DNA of 64,000 nt from Pseudocercospora fijiensis CIRAD86. Its lineage: Eukaryota > Ascomycota > Dothideomycetes > Mycosphaerellales > Mycosphaerellaceae. Position numbers and translations under genes: made by a program. Shown here in pieces: positions 20,743 to 31,301 of this stretch (the first letter of the stretch is position 1; the number at the start of each line of letters is the position of its first letter). Under the pieces are notes generated by a model that saw only the letters and a program-made list of their open reading frames with translations, was not told where the DNA came from and ran no database searches. The stretch covers positions 746,471 to 810,470 of the forward strand of contig NW_006921539.1 of NCBI RefSeq assembly GCF_000340215.1. The letters are read 5' to 3'.

Positions 20743-22329
20743 ATGATGTCGGCTCACAAGTTAATCAGTCTCGGCCTTCTTGGTTCATGCCTTGCTCAAA
20801 GCTCGTATCCCAATTCACAGTCGGGTTCGGCGGGTCAGATTACATTTACGAACAGTAGGAGGCTGCTCTTTGACACCAACGGCGATCAGATCGACGCCTA
20901 CGGCAGCAAGGTCAACTACATTAATGGCTCGTATTATCTCTACGGCAACAGCTTCTCGACCAAAAGCGGTGCATATGGCATCAAATCGTATTCATCGATA
21001 GACCTCGAAAACTGGCAGTACAATGGCTTCCTCTTCGATCCAGCCTCCGCGAACGCAGCCGTGTGTTCTGAAGCCGGATGGTGCGGCAGACCACACATTG
21101 TCTACAACGGCAAGCAATACGTACTCTGGGCGGACGCCGGACCAAATGGCTACCTCGTTGCAACTTCAAGCTCTCCCTCGGGACCTTTCACTTTTTCCTC
21201 GGAACGAGCAGCTATCGACCCTCAGTTCTCCACTCTCCAACCGGCAGACTTCACAACGACCATAATCAACAATACAGGCTACATCGTCTTCTCGGCCCTC
21301 AACTTCAACGAGCCAACAGCAGGTTCTATCTGGCCAGAAATTTCCCAAACCCTCCACGCCAGCGAGCTCACATCCGATCTCACCAACACAACCCTCAAGT
21401 CCTATCCCGTCCGGTCATCAGAATTCGACCTCATCGACCAACAAGCTGAAGCTCCAGATCTCTTCTACCGGGAAGGCTGGTACTACGTCGCAGCCGCCAA
21501 CACTTGCGGATACTGCAACGGCACTCTCGCCCTACTCTACCGAAGTCGAAGCACCCAAGGTCCATGGACCAGACAGATTCTCGCAGGCTACGGCTGCAAC
21601 GGGCAAGTCGAAGGGGTACTTCCGCTCACAGATCCGAACACCAAAAAGACCACATACGTTTGGCACGCCACCTCGGTCCCAGGGGGCCCACGAACAGGAT
21701 TTGGCGGCCACATTTTCCAACCCCTCGTCTTCAATGCTGACGGCAGTGTCCAAGATCTGGACTGCTCTGATAACGCCGAGTTCCCCGTAACTTTCACAAA
21801 GGGTACCGCAACGATCGCTTCTTCGTCTGCTGGTGACGGAAGCCCAGCGAAAGCAGCCTACTCGCCAATCTGTGATTCCGACACTTTCCATCTCTACCAA
21901 ACCTGGCGCGCCGCGAAAAGCGGAACCATAAAATCCGTCGCCGTCAACATCGCAGGAGCGAAAGTCCAGACTGTACCTCTCGCTCTGACCGTTTTCAAAT
22001 TTTCTTCGCATTCCGACCTGCTCGCTCCGGAATATAAATGGACAGCGATGGGAACAAAAAGTGTCAATGGCACTGATTTGAGCTATGTTTTCGATACTGT
22101 GAAGGTGGATATCACGAGTAACGCTACCGTGAAAGCGGGCGATTATCTGGGATTGGCGATGCTGGGCGAGGACTTCACGCCGTACTGTCATTTGGAGTAT
22201 GCGAATCATGATGCTGGGAACGTTTTGTATCAGAGAGGTGCGGGACAGAAATCTTGGAGGGGTCGGCAAGGGACACCTATTTATGAGAGGACAGGGAAGG
22301 GTGTGAAGTTTTTGGTTCAGTATGCTTGA
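20743..22329 (+). CDS. Secreted GH43-like glycoside hydrolase
   Basis: Intronless, 528 aa. The N-terminus is a signal peptide (MMSAHKLISLGLLGSCLAQS). The first 330 residues look like a five-bladed beta-propeller of the GH43 clan. Blade motifs include RLLFDTNGDQIDAYGSKVNY near 40, WCGRPHIVYNGKQYVLWADA near 115 and QAEAPDLFYREGWYYVAAA near 230. The layout resembles the fungal branch with exo-beta-1,3-galactanase-like enzymes. A C-terminal beta-rich module (about 370-528, KAAYSPICDSDTFHLYQTW onward) has no name I can assign. The likely role is extracellular polysaccharide or arabinogalactan degradation. Catalytic residues cannot be fixed by eye, and many members of this branch lack a standard base. 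Several N-glycosylation sequons (NGS, NNT, NGT) fit secretion. Confidence 0.75.
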   Translation: MMSAHKLISLGLLGSCLAQSSYPNSQSGSAGQITFTNSRRLLFDTNGDQIDAYGSKVNYINGSYYLYGNSFSTKSGAYGIKSYSSIDLENWQYNGFLFDPASANAAVCSEAGWCGRPHIVYNGKQYVLWADAGPNGYLVATSSSPSGPFTFSSERAAIDPQFSTLQPADFTTTIINNTGYIVFSALNFNEPTAGSIWPEISQTLHASELTSDLTNTTLKSYPVRSSEFDLIDQQAEAPDLFYREGWYYVAAANTCGYCNGTLALLYRSRSTQGPWTRQILAGYGCNGQVEGVLPLTDPNTKKTTYVWHATSVPGGPRTGFGGHIFQPLVFNADGSVQDLDCSDNAEFPVTFTKGTATIASSSAGDGSPAKAAYSPICDSDTFHLYQTWRAAKSGTIKSVAVNIAGAKVQTVPLALTVFKFSSHSDLLAPEYKWTAMGTKSVNGTDLSYVFDTVKVDITSNATVKAGDYLGLAMLGEDFTPYCHLEYANHDAGNVLYQRGAGQKSWRGRQGTPIYERTGKGVKFLVQYA

Positions 22330-22604
22330 TGTAAACGAGCAGGAAGAGTATTCCGCTCTTGCATGCAGAGTAAGCTTTTGGCAGCGCATTAGGTAAGCGC
22401 AGGTGTAGGGCTGAACGAGCTGCATTGTAACATATTATTTACAGATGGGCGGCCGTATGGCGCGGCTGAGTGACCATTAGCGCACAATCCTCCCGTCTTA
22501 AGCTCTTCGATCGATCTACTCCATGCTTTCCTGAACTTCCTTCAATTCCAGCACCCAATCCAAGCAGCCACCAGCAGCGCCACATCTCAAACTCGAGAAG
22601 CATC

Positions 22605-23462
22605 ATGTCCAAACCCACCCTCACCGACCGTCTAGGTCCCTGGTCCGTAATCCTCCAACCAAGCCAAAACATCAACCGCCAGAATTCCCACCGCACAGTC
22701 CCCATGCAAGTCCTCTCCCTCGCACCCTCACGTACCGGAACCCTATCCATGGCCTCCGCCTTCAAACTGCTAGGCTACAGCAACCCCTACCACTTCTCCA
22801 GCATCTTCCTCAACGTTCGGGACTGCGACATCTGGATCCCGGCCCTCAGCGCCAAATTCCATCGAAACGAGAAGATCGGTCGCGAAACTTTCGATCAAGT
22901 TCTAGGACATTGTAGTGCCGTGACCGATGCCCCGTGTATAGTTTTCTGGGAAGAATTAATCGATGCATATCCCGAAGCGAAAATCTTATTGGTGGAACGC
23001 GATGAGGAGAAATGGGTGAAGAGTTGTGAAGGTTTGACTGATGGGACTTTTAATTTTTTGCTTGTTTATATCTTTCGATTTACGGATCCGTTTTGGTTGG
23101 GGAAGATTATTCGGACGGGATTACTTTGGACTGCGGTGTTTTTTGGGACGTGTGAGAGTCAAGAGGCTGTTATGAGGAATGCGAGGAGGGCGTATAGGGA
23201 GCATTATAGGGAAATTAGGGAGAAGGTGCCCAAGGAGAGGATTTTGGAGTATCAGTTGGGGAGTGGGTGGGAACCGCTTTGTAGGTTTCTTGAGAGGGAG
23301 GTGCCAGAGGGGGTGGAGTTTCCGCATTTCAATGAGGCGAAGACTTTGGAACTTGCATTTGGGGCATTAGGGCAGAGGGCGCTGGTGAATTCGTTGTGGA
23401 ATGTTGGGATCGTTGGACTTGTGGTGTTGGGAGGGTATGCTGCTGTCAGGTATGTCATTTGA
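22605..23462 (+). CDS. Sulfotransferase-family P-loop protein with C-terminal anchor
   Basis: Intronless, 285 aa from the ATG at 22605. Near residue 40 the sequence VLSLAPSRTGTLSMASAF is a PAPS-binding P-loop of the fungal sulfotransferase-like family, whose members are often misannotated as NAD-dependent epimerases. The pattern YPEAKILLVERDEEKWVKS near 125-145 and the aromatic-rich middle fit that family. The last 25 residues (SLWNVGIVGLVVLGGYAAV) form a tail membrane anchor. The substrate is unknown. It follows the GH43-like gene on the same strand with a 275-bp spacer. Confidence 0.75.
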   Translation: MSKPTLTDRLGPWSVILQPSQNINRQNSHRTVPMQVLSLAPSRTGTLSMASAFKLLGYSNPYHFSSIFLNVRDCDIWIPALSAKFHRNEKIGRETFDQVLGHCSAVTDAPCIVFWEELIDAYPEAKILLVERDEEKWVKSCEGLTDGTFNFLLVYIFRFTDPFWLGKIIRTGLLWTAVFFGTCESQEAVMRNARRAYREHYREIREKVPKERILEYQLGSGWEPLCRFLEREVPEGVEFPHFNEAKTLELAFGALGQRALVNSLWNVGIVGLVVLGGYAAVRYVI

Positions 23463-23893
23463 GCTTGTCAGCGCCGTGTGTTTTCTCTGCATTGAAGCTC
23501 GCGCGACCGCTTTCTACTCTTGTCTATGGAGCCGCAGTCGATTGCGAACAGCATCTCGTGGCAGATCTGATGCTGAGCACAACTGTCGCCGCGGTGCCTT
23601 CCGGATGCCACCGCGTGTTGCCAGTGCATTTCTGCGTTATCCAATGTCCAACGTCCCAAACTTGCTCTTTCCTTCGTCTTTCGGCATGTCTATACGGCTT
23701 GAGTAGATCTAAGGCGATCTGCTGAGCTCGGAGAAGAGCCTCGGTGCATACAATTCTAGAGCGGCGTTCCATTTTGGGTGGCAGCAGTCGTCTTACTACG
23801 AAGCAAGCACGATGAAGACTTTGGATTAGACGCCAAAAACAGCATTGACTTTCGGCACATCTCGGCCCGACTGTTCCCTGTCAACTGTCTCTC
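23463..23893. other. Intergenic, convergent 3' flanks
   Basis: Between the stop codons of the sulfotransferase-like gene and the convergent HeLo-like gene. Short overlapping open frames are not supported as genes. Confidence 0.6.
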
Positions 23894-25534
23894 TCATCGC
23901 AAAGCCATCGGATCCAAATATGCCACTTCTTCCTGCAAGACGGCAACGACGCCCGCATACACCTTCTCTTGAAGCTTTCTATCGGCCAGGCTCCTGCCGT
24001 TGTGGTCGAACTCGCACCAGACGCACCTTCGGACGACGCTTGCATAAGGAGAGCCCGCGTCGTTTTCGACCCTTCTGATCAATCGGTCTGCGGCATTGAA
24101 GTCGCCCCACGCACCTTCTGCAATATCTTCAGGCCAAAACAAGCCATGTCTGCATCGATCTGAGGCATCCAAAAGATATCCCAAGCAGGACCGACATTCC
24201 ATGTGCCCCGTACGCCACTTCTGGAAGCTTCTGCACAAATCTTGCACTTCTTCCAAATGCTGTTCGGCCTGTTGCCTGGCATCATTCCACCTCGTTTGAG
24301 CCGGCCTTGAGGCGAAAGATGTGTACAAGCTCAGGTCTGCCATATGAGACGCAGCTGACGAGCTTGTCGATCGCACATCAAACCCAACTCTGCCACCAGG
24401 ATGCACGCCGTGGAGGCCAATCTTCTCTTCTTGTTCTGTCAAGGGCTGAATTTCCGCCTCTTCGAGCATCCAAGGCAAGGAGTTCTGCAGGCTCGAGACC
24501 TCATGGTGAAGGACTACGCGCAGCCGAAGGACTTCCGGATCGCGCCACCATGGCATCTTGGAGCCTTTTCCAGGAGGGCTAAGATACAAACTGGCTCGAT
24601 GTTCAACGCTGCAAGAAGTCGTAAACCTGTCCTGGAGGATTCTAAACAAGCGCGCTGCATAAGAGCGAGCAACGTCGAAATCTGGCGCCCTTATATGCGA
24701 ATGCATCGGCTCTAATCCTCGGTTGCTGCTAATTGCCCCGAGATCCTGGACCTGCTCATTTTTCTCCTTGATGACGGCAACAATCTTGGAATATGAATCC
24801 ATTTTAAGGCCCATTTTTAGGCTGCCCAAAGCCTCCGTCACCGAAATTTCATCGGGAGTAAAGGGAACCTGCAAAGTCAGCATTCAGCATCGACTTTAGG
24901 AAATCAATCACCGACCTCGCCATTGTCGTCAACAAGGAGACATTCTCGTAGCTCTTCGAGAGCCTCTTCTATACCACTCATAGCATTGGAAAATGTGCTG
25001 TACGACCTGCCTAGTCTCTGCCGTAATGAAGCATCGATGAGGGGATCCTCCCATCTATCCTGCTGCCCTGCTTCATGCATGAGCGCCCTTAATGATATAT
25101 CGTCCATGCTCTCTTCCAGCAGATTGTGGACTTGGTTGAAGATCATATCATGCTCTAGCTCCACAGCGCGCTTTATCCTTTGGAAGGCTTTCAGAATACG
25201 CCTACTGTTTGGGACTTCTAGAATACCAGCTGTCCAGTAACCCAGGCCAGATATTAGCTGAGGAAACAACTCCAAAACTGATCCAGCGAGTTCTGCACCG
25301 TGAACCCCTGTGTTCTCGGTTCTATCCAAGGCCTGGCCGTAGTGATGATGGCGAACTTCGTCTGAGTATGGGTCAGCCTGCCACACTTAAAAATATCATC
25401 CGATGCGTACTTATGTTGATGTCCCCATAATGGTTACCAAAGTGCGCTCTACCTTCTCCACTGACGCGGTTGGCCCGAATAGTTGACTTGGTGCGGCACT
25501 CAACATCCTGACGAACACATTCGCCCTTTGCCAT
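23894..25534 (-). CDS. HeLo-like / DUF7580 protein with HET-s-motif-like N-terminus
   Basis: Three exons on the minus strand (25534-25411, 25361-24916, 24868-23894; introns 49 and 47 bp) give 514 aa. Exon 2 encodes an alpha-helical segment (AELAGSVLELFPQLISGLGY onward) like the N-terminal HeLo-type region of fungal DUF7580 proteins. Exon 3 ends with the DUF7580 C-terminal pattern (FWPEDIAEGAWGDFNAADRL, then GSPYASVVRRCVWCEF, ending KVYAGVVAVLQEEVAYL). These families are associated with fungal cell-death and allorecognition loci, but this protein's role is unknown. Exon 1 contains RVSGEGRAHFGNHYGDINI, resembling the amyloid-forming HET-s repeat pattern. In known systems that motif is C-terminal in the HeLo protein or N-terminal in an NLR partner, so its place here is unusual. 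The start and exon 1 are the least certain parts, and the second intron uses a weak GTCGGT donor. Confidence 0.72.
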
Positions 25535-26029
25535 TGCTACAACATCTACGGCGATAGTTTGGTGATCTGGAATCTGGCCACGTGCGGGTAAAGGAGCGAG
25601 TTTCCTGGGCAAGAGGTTTGAAACTCATCCGGCGCAAGCGAGTCGGCGTGAAATTGTCAGAGGGCTGGACGAAAATTGCCACCATTTACGGCAATAGCAT
25701 TTCACCAAGCTTATGATGAGAAGGCCGCCTCTGAGCAAAGACTGTTTGGAGTCCTGGTATAGACACAATTTGAAACAGACTCGCATACAGACGACGAAGC
25801 CAAAGCTGAAGGTGTCTGAAGGATTCGAGTTGCCTTCGTGCCAAGAGGTGACCCGCAAGGCAGATAGTGTAGCGATTGGCTGTATGCATGTGAGTGGACG
25901 CTGAGCTGTCCGGTGGCCAGATTCCTCCCTCGGCAGACGACGAGCTCCAAAAACTCGCTTACAAAATGGAGCAAAGTCGAAAGGCAACTGGTCTGGGCCA
26001 CGATGTAGTGCTGTAATTGACACTCAACA
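25535..26029. promoter_or_regulatory. Divergent promoter between HeLo-like and AcuF-type genes
   Basis: 495 bp between the two proposed starts. Minus-strand open frames exist here (to about 26023) but none joins convincingly to the HeLo-like gene. An upstream exon for that gene is not excluded. Confidence 0.4.
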
Positions 26030-27704
26030 ATGGAGATCCCAAAACTAGTCAGGCAGTGTCTGAAACAATTCCGATCGCTGCTCGGAGATGCGCAAGACGA
26101 TAAGCTCGAGGAAGAGTACGGTCGATTCAGAGTATGGACTGGAAACTTGGCTGCTCACAGAGAGGTCGGATCTCGTAGCCTTGAATACAGGCTTAAAGAC
26201 TCGGAGAATCTTCGAATTCGGGTCTTGAGTCTCCTCGGCGATCTTCTCATTGAATTACAAGATTGTAAGTCAAGGCAGTCATCGAGGCAGCGAAGATTCT
26301 GACACGGACAAGATAGCGACGTGAGACTTCACGAGCATGGAGACCAGCCGCGTCTCGGAGCTGGACCGTTGAATCTGACTTTCGTGGATGACGACTTCGG
26401 AGCAGGCGACTCAACACAAGACATTCACGAACTAGTGAATCTATTGTATAGATTCTCAATAACCCTCATGAATCCTGCTGGATACAATCGCGTTCGAAGG
26501 GCATTCATACCAAGATCGGCTGCTTTTGATCCTTGGTTCATTCCTCATGTCCAGAACAAGTATCCATCGGCACAAGCATGGCTGGCGCAGCGCTTGGGTC
26601 GTGCTATATCGTCAAGGCGTCAATACATCATTTATCGAGATATATATGGCAAAAAGAAGCATCAAGGTTTGGAGAACGAAGCTCCGGATGAACAGACCAC
26701 CACTGTTGCCACCTCCATACCGGGTGTCAAACCCCCGACTCTGGACGTGGCCGATCTCAATAAAGACGCGGACGATACAGAGTCCTTCTACAGTATGACG
26801 TCTTTCGCACCCACGGAGTCTGATGCGTCTGTACTTCGCCCTCCGCGACTGCCTGAGAAAGGTGCTAGTGGAGACCCATTTGATTGCCCGATCTGCAACA
26901 GTATTGTGCAATTCACAAACAAAGAACGGTGGAGGTCTGTATATCCAGATCTTGGAACTGAGCCGAGCTCACTTAGAAGCTAGGCGACACGTGTACGAAG
27001 ATGTGCCTCCATACGTCTGCACGCATGAAGCTTGTTCTACTGCTAATATGCAGTACACAAAACGCCGAGACTGGCAACGCCATATGAGCCGAAACCACTT
27101 CAGAGTCTGGAAATGCTCGGTAGGATGCAGCGCACAGTTCAGCACCGCAGACGACCTGATCACACACCTCGTCGATGATCATAAGCAGCCGAGTGACGCA
27201 TCCGACCTTCAACGATTAGCAGAGATCTGCGCCGAGCCGATGCCGCTTAGTGAAGCTTTGACTTGTCCTCTCTGCCAGAAGCTAGAACTTACCTTGAGCT
27301 CGTGGTTCAAACATGTCGGTCGACACATGGAGCAGCTTGCGCTATTTGCTTTGCCTTCGCACCTTCTTGAAGACGAGCAAGAAGGGCAGAACGAAGACGA
27401 GAGCGCGGATGAGATGGGAACAGGACTTGAGAGCGGTTCGGATGTGATCTCGATTGGGGGATCCTGCATAGAGGAACAAGACGCTGCGGTGGATGAGAAC
27501 ACGAAACGTCACGAGGGTGTCTATAACTCTACTCATGAAGCAAAAGCGGAAATACTGCACCACCTTAATCCCAGTGATTCATCTGAGGATCTACCGGTAT
27601 CGATCGCAGCAACTGAATACGATACTGAAGAGCACACTGGTCCCAGTGAAGCTAGCAGAGCCACAGCTGAAGCTTCGAAGGAAAGGGTACTGGTGATGCT
27701 TTAG
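26030..27704 (+). CDS. AcuF-type C2H2 zinc-finger protein with N-terminal helical domain
   Basis: Exons 26030-26264, 26313-26934 and 26984-27704 (introns 48 and 49 bp) give 525 aa. The N-terminus (LVRQCLKQFRSLLGD, then GRFRVWTGNLAAHREVGSRS) and the segment WLAQRLGRAISSRRQYI match a large Pezizomycotina family whose C-terminal half is annotated as an AcuF-type C2H2 finger array. Fingers are visible at about 270-450: CPICNS...RHVYED, CTHEAC...RHMSRNH, CSVGC...HLVDDH and CPLCQK...HVGRHMEQLALFALP. A DNA- or protein-binding nuclear role is plausible but unproven. After the fingers the chain is acidic and low-complexity. A stop at 27702-27704 is followed within 3 bp by another long frame that carries similar sequence, so the gene may be frameshifted or longer. 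Confidence 0.78.
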
Positions 27705-27706
27705 CG

Positions 27707-28816
27707 ATGGCTTCAGTTATGCCAATATTGCCGCCAAAAGACTACATGGGACCGACAGCGGAGCAGGGTAAGTCTCGCCAGACCGAATCTTCCACTGCTG
27801 TCGGCGAAGAGCTTCAAATCCGGGATGCTTCCGCATTGGATCAGCAGCACATTATGGATGAAAACTCCAAGTCTCGCGAGGATATTCATGCTCTCGATTT
27901 CATTGCCGTGCGGCAATCCGCAGCCGTGCAGATACTGCATTCGATGATGACCGATTCGGACGATAAGTCTCGGCTCCATCATGGAATGACCCACACCATT
28001 GAGCCCAAGGTCAAGCCTTCAGGCAATGCACTGAAGGAGGATCTAAACGAACTTTCCAATGAAGTGAACGAAGATCGACCTACATCAATTGCAGCAACTG
28101 AACGTCGCGCCGGGAACCACGCTGGTATGTCTCAGCTTAGCGACTTGGGAGCTGAAGGTACTGCTATGCTGGGAGAATCATCTACCCCTCCGAGCCTCCC
28201 ATTTCCTCCAGAAGATCTCTTGCAATCAGCAGCAGTCTCAAAGCCGCCTGGATCTGGAGGACTAAAATCGCCATCGAATACAGCAGAATGGCCAGTTTCG
28301 CCACGCCTCTATCAATCCTCTGAATATTCAACGAGCGCTAGCCAACGACGACTCGCGCAAAGGAATCTTGAAGAGAGACTCAAAGAAGCGGGTGATCGCG
28401 TTATTAAGCGTGAGCAGTTGCGTGTTGCTGAGGACGGGCTAAGGAAATTGGATGATCCATTTGAGGCGCTATCGCCGCTACGTCCTATTACGCCTCCGGA
28501 AGTTTCTCATCCGACCTTCAGACAACGATTCACGCAAAGGAATCTTGATGAAGAGAGGCTCAAAGAAGCGGGTCATCGCGTTATTGGGCGTGAGCAGTTG
28601 CGTGCTGCTGAGGACGGGCTATGGAAATTGGATAATCCATTTGAGGCGCTATCGCCGCCACGTCCCATTACGCCTCCGGAAGTTTCTCATCCGACCTCTA
28701 GACGCCAATATGTGCGCCCTGTCGTCGTGGAAGTTCAGCCTGACAATCCGACCGCCATGGGCACAGGAGCGTACATTTTGCCCCTTCCACGTCTACTACA
28801 AGCTCTCGACCCGTGA
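27707..28816 (+). CDS. Repeat-rich 3' reading frame downstream of the zinc-finger gene
   Basis: 369 codons, opening at an ATG 3 bp after the preceding stop and in a different frame. It has no finger domain. Its first part resembles the tail of the upstream protein: DENSKSRED...VQILHSM against DENTKRHEG...AEILHHL, and RPTSIAATE against LPVSIAATE. This suggests both derive from one duplicated, once continuous coding region. The frame is also open a few codons upstream of the ATG (EGKGTGDALAMASV). The 3' half contains two copies of an approximately 59-residue unit. It could be a separate gene, a second exon joined by a splice I could not place, or a frameshifted end of the zinc-finger gene. Frame intactness over 1.1 kb argues that it is translated. 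Confidence 0.5.
   Translation: MASVMPILPPKDYMGPTAEQGKSRQTESSTAVGEELQIRDASALDQQHIMDENSKSREDIHALDFIAVRQSAAVQILHSMMTDSDDKSRLHHGMTHTIEPKVKPSGNALKEDLNELSNEVNEDRPTSIAATERRAGNHAGMSQLSDLGAEGTAMLGESSTPPSLPFPPEDLLQSAAVSKPPGSGGLKSPSNTAEWPVSPRLYQSSEYSTSASQRRLAQRNLEERLKEAGDRVIKREQLRVAEDGLRKLDDPFEALSPLRPITPPEVSHPTFRQRFTQRNLDEERLKEAGHRVIGREQLRAAEDGLWKLDNPFEALSPPRPITPPEVSHPTSRRQYVRPVVVEVQPDNPTAMGTGAYILPLPRLLQALDP
28343..28699 (+). repeat. Coding tandem duplication (two units of about 178 bp)
   Basis: Unit 1 is 28343-28522 and unit 2 is 28523-28699. They share most bases and encode matching segments (LKEAGDRVIKREQLRVAEDG and LKEAGHRVIGREQLRAAEDG, both followed by FEALSP and ITPPEVSHPT). The duplication keeps frame. 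Confidence 0.85.
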
Positions 28817-29336
28817 CATCGTCCGAAGCGTGGTCAATGTACAATTTCGAAGTTCATGCACGGCAATGCAGAGACTGTCACTGAGATGCTGTGCTGAGAT
28901 CAGTTTTCATACAAGTAAGCGCGCTGCAGCGTCTCACCATGCGTACATTTGATGTTTCGAAGCAAGCTACAGAGACGCATGCCGGTGACTTGGAGGTTCT
29001 GGTTGAATTGGCCTCCATGGTAGTGTATCAGATGTGCGCTGAGCCTTGACAATCCCGTTAGGAGCAGCGTTGTTCAGAAGGAAATCGTTATATCCCTTTC
29101 TGTGCAAAAAAGTATTCCAAGTTGATGGGGTGTGAGATCGTTCGGCAGCTCATCCTTGCAGAAGCCACGAGGCTCGGCACCAATCGCGGGCCGACGTATC
29201 CGAGATCTGGGCGCTCGTGCTCGAAAAGGAGTAAAAGTAATCTCACAGACTCACAGACAATCGATCCGACAAGCAGGAATACTTTGAACATGGTGCGCGG
29301 TGGTCGTGGGACTCGACTCAAAGCACAATCACGATC
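28817..29336. other. Intergenic region
   Basis: 3' flank of the repeat-rich frame and 5' flank of the ZIP transporter. No supported gene. Confidence 0.6.
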
Positions 29337-30822
29337 ATGACACAAGATGGGCGCAATGAGCGTATGTGAATGAATGCTATGCCATCTCTCACGCTGCTGA
29401 CACGATGATGCCTTAGTAGCAGCCAGATTCGCCGATCTGCCCATCGCCGTCCTCCAAGCCGAATTGCAGCGTCGCCAGGCTGCAGGTGAGCGACCAGCAT
29501 GCGCCTCCGGTAACAGTGACCGCGACTACAACTTCGGCCTTCACCTTGGCGCCCTCTTCCAGATCCTTATCCTCTCGACCCTCGCCTGCTCCTTCCCACT
29601 GATAATCCGCCGCTTCCCGCGACTGCCAGTCCCGAATCATGCGCTGTTCGTTAGTCGACACTTCGGGACAGGTGTGTTGATAGCGACCGCATTTGTGCAT
29701 CTGCTCCCCACAGCATATACGAAACTGCTAGATCCATGTCTGCCACCATTCTGGACACATGTCTATCCGGAAATGCCGGGCTTCATTGCCATGGTCAGCG
29801 TCATGCTCGTGGTGGGCATTGAGATGTTCTTCGCGGCAAAAGGCGCAGGCCACAGTCATCATGTAGACTTGGAGCAGTTGAGGACCGGCGAGACGGATAT
29901 TTTAGACACACGGCCGGCACTGGGGAGAAAGAGCCATAGCTTCAACAGGTTCCAGCAACTTCCCCTGGGAAATGCTGACGATGGCGATATAGCTCTGACT
30001 GAGCAGCGCAGTCCATATCTGGATGCGCCGCCTACACCGACAAGTTCGAGCGAGTCACCGGCATTGAACAAACCACTGCCGCGGACCCCAAGTCCTGGGA
30101 GGCAAGAAGAAGACGACGACGTCGGCTTGGACCTTGATGAGCTCGATCCAGCCGCTGACGATACACAGCCACTCACGCGTGGGAATGAGAGCGACGACGA
30201 AGAGGATTTAGTCATGTCTGGCAATGGTCGTGCTAATGGGCACGCACGACCCATGAGGCACAGTCGCAAAGTCTCGTGGGCAGATCAAGTCTCGGAGCAC
30301 AGCAATACACCACATCAAACGCCTCATGAGCAAAGACTCGTGCTTCAATGCCTGATGCTCGAAGCTGGCATTCTCTTCCATAGCGTCTTCATCGGATTGG
30401 CGCTGTCCGTCAGCACGGGCTCCAAATTTGTCGTACTCCTGATCGCTATCAGCTTCCACCAAACATTCGAAGGTCTAGCCTTGGGCGCTCGAATCGCTTC
30501 GATCGGGTCCTTCTCCACGACTTCATACAAGCCTTGGTTGATGAGCTTGATGTATGGCATCACGACACCTATTGGCCAGGCTATCGGCCTCGGGGTGCAA
30601 GGACTCTATAATCCACGAAGTCAGTTTGGACTCCTTATGGTGGGCATAACGAATGCAATCAGCAGCGGCTTGCTCTTATACGCCGGTCTCGTACAACTGC
30701 TTGCGGAGGATTTCCTTAGTGATGCAAGCTATGTAGAACTGCGAGGGAAAAGACGATTACAGGCCTGTAGCGCTGTAGTAGCCGGTGTTATGCTTATGGC
30801 GTTGGTGGGCGTCTGGGCATAG
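29337..30822 (+). CDS. ZIP family zinc/iron transporter
   Basis: Exon 1 is 29337-29361 and exon 2 is 29420-30822, giving 475 aa. The short first exon (MTQDGRNE) joins in phase 1 through a 58-bp GTATGT...TAG intron. The protein has the ZIP layout: three N-terminal spans (from LHLGALFQILILSTLACSFP), a long acidic and Ser/Pro-rich cytosolic loop (about 130-280), and five C-terminal spans. Span IV carries the metal-binding pattern AISFHQTFEGLALGARI. Family members import Zn2+ or Fe2+ across the plasma membrane or from organelles. The loop has GHSHH, a potential metal-sensing site. The C-terminus ends directly after the last span, as in Zrt1/Zrt2. Zinc specificity is inferred from the family only. 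Confidence 0.88.
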
Positions 30823-31301
30823 CCTGCAATTGAAATGAAACCACCAGCCTCTTCCCCCTCTCCGGATATAGGTACGTTCGACCCGACGAATCGTGACTGC
30901 TTACTGTTACACAAAGTCGACCCCCAAAGGACGCCCTGCAGGTTGCTCGCATGCTGGTGCATGGCTCGGTCAGCCATCCTGCTTTCCGACGGAAGCGAGA
31001 GCGGACAGGAGCTTCCCACGTTGCCTGCAGGCCAAAGAATTTCACATGTCACGATCGGTAGATTCCAACCGCCGGAATGTCAGCGCTCACATGAGCTTCG
31101 CGTACCGTCCGCTGTTGAAACCAACGAGTCGCACTGCATCAGACCTGGAGGTGTAAGCTGCGTTTCTCAAATCTGATTGCATGCGAGCGAGTGCGAGTGG
31201 TATGACGACTACTACTCATCGAACCCAGACAGATATCAGCCCTATATGGGCGCTTAGCTAGTCTTCTGAATTCAGACATTCCACTTCAAACTCTGCCATG
31301 T
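30823..31301. other. Intergenic region
   Basis: 3' flank of the ZIP gene and promoter of the pepsin-like gene. Two overlapping short open frames are not supported. Confidence 0.6.

Noticed and set aside
25625..26023. Minus-strand 132-codon frame in the HeLo-like/AcuF promoter region
   Set aside because: No similarity and no clean splice to the HeLo-like gene. Left as promoter, although an upstream exon is possible.
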